Under the pieces are notes generated by a model. The model saw only the letters and a list, made by a program, of their open reading frames with translations, ran no database searches and was not told the DNA's origin. Position numbers and translations under genes: made by a program. A stretch of 64,000 bases of DNA from Acidobacteriota bacterium (lineage in GTDB: Bacteria > Acidobacteriota > Vicinamibacteria > Marinacidobacterales > Marinacidobacteraceae): the NCBI GenBank assembly GCA_009840635.1, contig VXNL01000071.1, forward strand, positions 1 through 64,000, given 5' to 3'. This document shows, piece by piece, positions 63,001 through 64,000 of the stretch (its first letter is position 1; the number at the start of each line of letters is the position of its first letter).

Positions 63001-63848
63001 GAGCCCAGAATCCACTCAGTTGCGGCGCGATACCGGGCCTCGAGGCTCGGCACCTCGGCGAGTTCAGGAGCCAGATCGATCGGAACGACACCGCGCTCCT
63101 CAAGCATGAGCCGTGTCGGCAGATCCAAATCCAGAAAATTCGCGAGATAGAGCCGCGGCGCTGCGGGTCCGAGGTGGTCTCGGACCCAACCGCACCAGTG
63201 AAAGAAATTGGGGTCGTCCCCCGAGAAGCCGACCAGCAGAAAGATGGACTCCATCAGGGCCTGCTGAACCGTATTTACCAGTGGGGCGAACTTCGTCGGA
63301 TAGGTGCGGTAGTCCTCCTCGGTGACCACGAACGGTCGGCTTGACGGAAACGAACCGTGGAGTTTGACGATACGCGGCGCGACTGTCGTCACAAGATCCG
63401 CGGCCCGAAAAACCCGTTGATAGGTCCGGCTGGAAGTTTCTTCTGACGCCTTCTCCAGCAAGGTGTCCCAATTCGTTGTGAAGACATCAGCCCACGGCAG
63501 ATCCAGCAGCCTCTTGTGGACCCGGCCGGGCTCCCCGTCGGGGACGTGGGAAAGCAGGAAGGAATCCAGAGCGGACTGGCCAAATGTCGCCTTGTACTGC
63601 TGAGCCAGGCGGGAGCAATCGCGGGCAGTAACGGACTCCTTCCGTGAATCTGCCCCTGAATCGGGGTTCCCGCAGCGAAGCTCTTTCTGAAGCAACTCCG
63701 CGAGCTCGCCCCAGGTAGGTGGGCGCGCATCCGTCGGATGGCTCGACCCCGCCTGCCGACTGAGGCCGGCGCCCACCATGACGCAGGCCCCGCGCTGGGG
63801 CCGCTTCCATAGCGCCTCCCGGATGTGGACGATGTGGCGCGCATTCAT
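60093..63848 (-). CDS. Large SIR2-domain protein, candidate NAD-depleting defence effector
   Basis: This 1251-residue protein has an N-terminal SIR2-like domain (about 1-290): CVMVGAGLSRQAG near residue 25, VFTTNWDTLLEKAS near 122, RIVKLHGSFPS near 162, and LLVGFSGDDPNF near 200. These are the GAGxS, TTNxD, KLHG and GxSxxD features of defence sirtuins such as ThsA and DSR proteins, which hydrolyse NAD+ in response to phage. The long helical remainder has no recognised domain and would be the sensor. An Arg/Trp-rich repeat-like middle (WAREGCVLTAARLGWALHWR) is visible. It is 146 bases upstream of mod on the same strand. Phage recognition and target are unknown. Confidence 0.85.
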   Translation of the reverse strand: MNARHIVHIREALWKRPQRGACVMVGAGLSRQAGSSHPTDARPPTWGELAELLQKELRCGNPDSGADSRKESVTARDCSRLAQQYKATFGQSALDSFLLSHVPDGEPGRVHKRLLDLPWADVFTTNWDTLLEKASEETSSRTYQRVFRAADLVTTVAPRIVKLHGSFPSSRPFVVTEEDYRTYPTKFAPLVNTVQQALMESIFLLVGFSGDDPNFFHWCGWVRDHLGPAAPRLYLANFLDLDLPTRLMLEERGVVPIDLAPELAEVPSLEARYRAATEWILGSLEAGETREQRWPFPPPQRPKNIAAGIPLPVAPSDQPLEAPGAPSQSSSAEPLTDQVKKAATIWRHNRRVYPGWPILPFSKHFHLSSYTSEWVEPMLGTLPKMGSTDRLAVARELVERIERLMDPLTPELAEAVNGTLTAIEEHLDENGTLSDERRSEIDEDRTALMLALLTDSRHDLDRAKFDEWDARLDDIVQPGAPALHRLQHERCLWKLAQQDFAGLGERLNAWDTADGDPMWSLRKAALTVGAGDPETGRDLALRTLQRAEQAWAREGCVLTAARLGWALHWRRALNWAQWWDELREGTRSWQPDDDLWARLAPYDSDARYDLEAYVRQVTHDQREDSPWTFDLGRVNRFSLSNAESRSFHSARRLTRLLELSGLPSGIPGIRIVSDHIDRAARVFAPHFPAYAVRLLLVSGSGNEKVLDAVVSQTNVARMSDREASTLFETSQSARDHFLEKWAPGVTEDDFVRQRAETAVEIMSRCVVRHGVAPASEVFRWALQYRRSRRWVDNGFWSSITRLWKRSWGAMDLESRTRAVPEILQASIPDDAFITDKDPGDLLLGGLPRIERRDIDDSVWASCVHQICTALRGSDDARRLAFDRLNPIAWRRLLTETEEQEVALSLWGTVHQGPIGLPKIRNVDDWVYLVLPEPEPGMAAQRFRATWIGPNATQAGAERREETIRNVAAAWNPDHLRDRVIRLSADERGWFWGEVEEWLRHESTQRLMRGTSRDRAVRFLLGVMTHQSAPDSVLHRLADNAQPVTGRRHPIAEQWASPENEFLMVAASGALGGADRTEAEDRLRLGTRSPDGRVSLAAWNALHWWIRKAGQTGEPLMRPPSVESVGDIGVAVGTTQQSGLIGALRVARTIYEGGNPQFIAAIHSRVVEGLRRLRSELAYRTNSADPWVADELPLRRYWCVWLAWAITGAGRGDDEIVESWTKAGDEDPLCVVRFAREWYSASRASDNEEESP

Positions 63849-63892
63849 CGCGTCAGATTAGCCCCGCGGTTCCGCCCGTGTCCGTTGAGCCC

Positions 63893-64000
63893 TTACTCCC
63901 TGCCTTCCTGCAGACGCGGGCACTCCCGCGCAGCCTCACGAACGACTGGGTCGGTCGGCGTCCCCACCATCACCCAACCGCGGTTGGTCATCAACACGGT
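63893..64000 (-). CDS. C-terminal end of an unknown gene running off the window
   Basis: A minus-strand frame is open from the window edge to a TAA at 63893-63895, encoding the last 35 residues of a protein (VLMTNRGWVMVGTPTDP, then VVREAARECPRLQEGRE). It precedes the SIR2 gene by 44 bases and could belong to the same operon. I do not recognise it; with 35 residues and no start the evidence is thin. Confidence 0.35.
   Translation of the reverse strand, partial: TVLMTNRGWVMVGTPTDPVVREAARECPRLQEGRE

Overview
This is a GC-rich bacterial chromosome window. The gene mix points to a Gram-negative didermic bacterium, most likely a member of Gemmatimonadota. The reasons are secreted amidohydrolases of the imidazolonepropionase-like type in tandem, a PD40/TolB-like protein coupled to an M28 peptidase, a TonB receptor with an N-terminal carboxypeptidase-regulatory domain, a DUF3179 protein, and many GTG/TTG starts. 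The phylum is an inference from gene content, not from a marker phylogeny.

Layout. Positions 1-226 hold a low-complexity edge and one copy of a dispersed double-hairpin repeat. From 227 to 6058 come a histidine-motif membrane protein and metG on the minus strand, then two secreted amidohydrolases on the plus strand; the first is an out-of-frame chimera of two paralogues. From 6161 to 14177 runs a seven-gene plus-strand operon: a complete branched-chain-amino-acid-type ABC importer (LivG, H, M, binding lipoprotein, LivF) interleaved with a long-chain acyl-CoA synthetase-like enzyme and a PaaK-like adenylate-forming enzyme. This looks like import of an organic or amino acid coupled to CoA activation. 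From 14185 to 26395 there is an aldo/keto reductase with a TIGR04076 protein, an NhaC antiporter, an N-acyl-D-amino-acid deacylase, a PD40 protein coupled to an M28 peptidase, then lepA-hemW-MATE-like transporter joined by 4-bp overlaps.

From 26511 to 30456 (minus strand) a small His/Cys membrane-anchored protein precedes a structured leader, a TonB-dependent siderophore-type receptor and a periplasmic aspartoacylase/succinylglutamate-desuccinylase-like enzyme overlapping the receptor by 4 bp. From 30597 to 38513 are a MORN-like repeat protein, an APC permease, a 1-Cys peroxiredoxin, a DUF3179 protein, a coupled GH4 glycosidase/PfkB kinase pair and another metal-dependent hydrolase.

From 38638 onward accessory functions appear: an AT-richer AbiJ-type gene, then after a PIG-L deacetylase an Xre/MbcA-RES toxin-antitoxin pair with palindromic operator candidates, whose toxin gene overlaps a TraB-family gene. 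A sodium-solute symporter, a 989-residue receiver/PEP-binding-domain protein, gdhA, a DUF502 protein and leuB follow.

The last 11 kb is a defence island on the minus strand, read in the order partial unknown gene, SIR2-domain protein, type III-like Mod, type III-like Res. Just beyond the 3' end of res lie two tandem ~290-nt cassettes, each bounded by 24-nt inverted repeats; one contains a 26-codon ORF for a hydrophobic peptide. The strongest candidates for something undescribed are the SIR2-Mod-Res arrangement with its flanking inverted-repeat cassettes, the dispersed covarying double-hairpin element found after many genes, and the structured leader of the TonB receptor.
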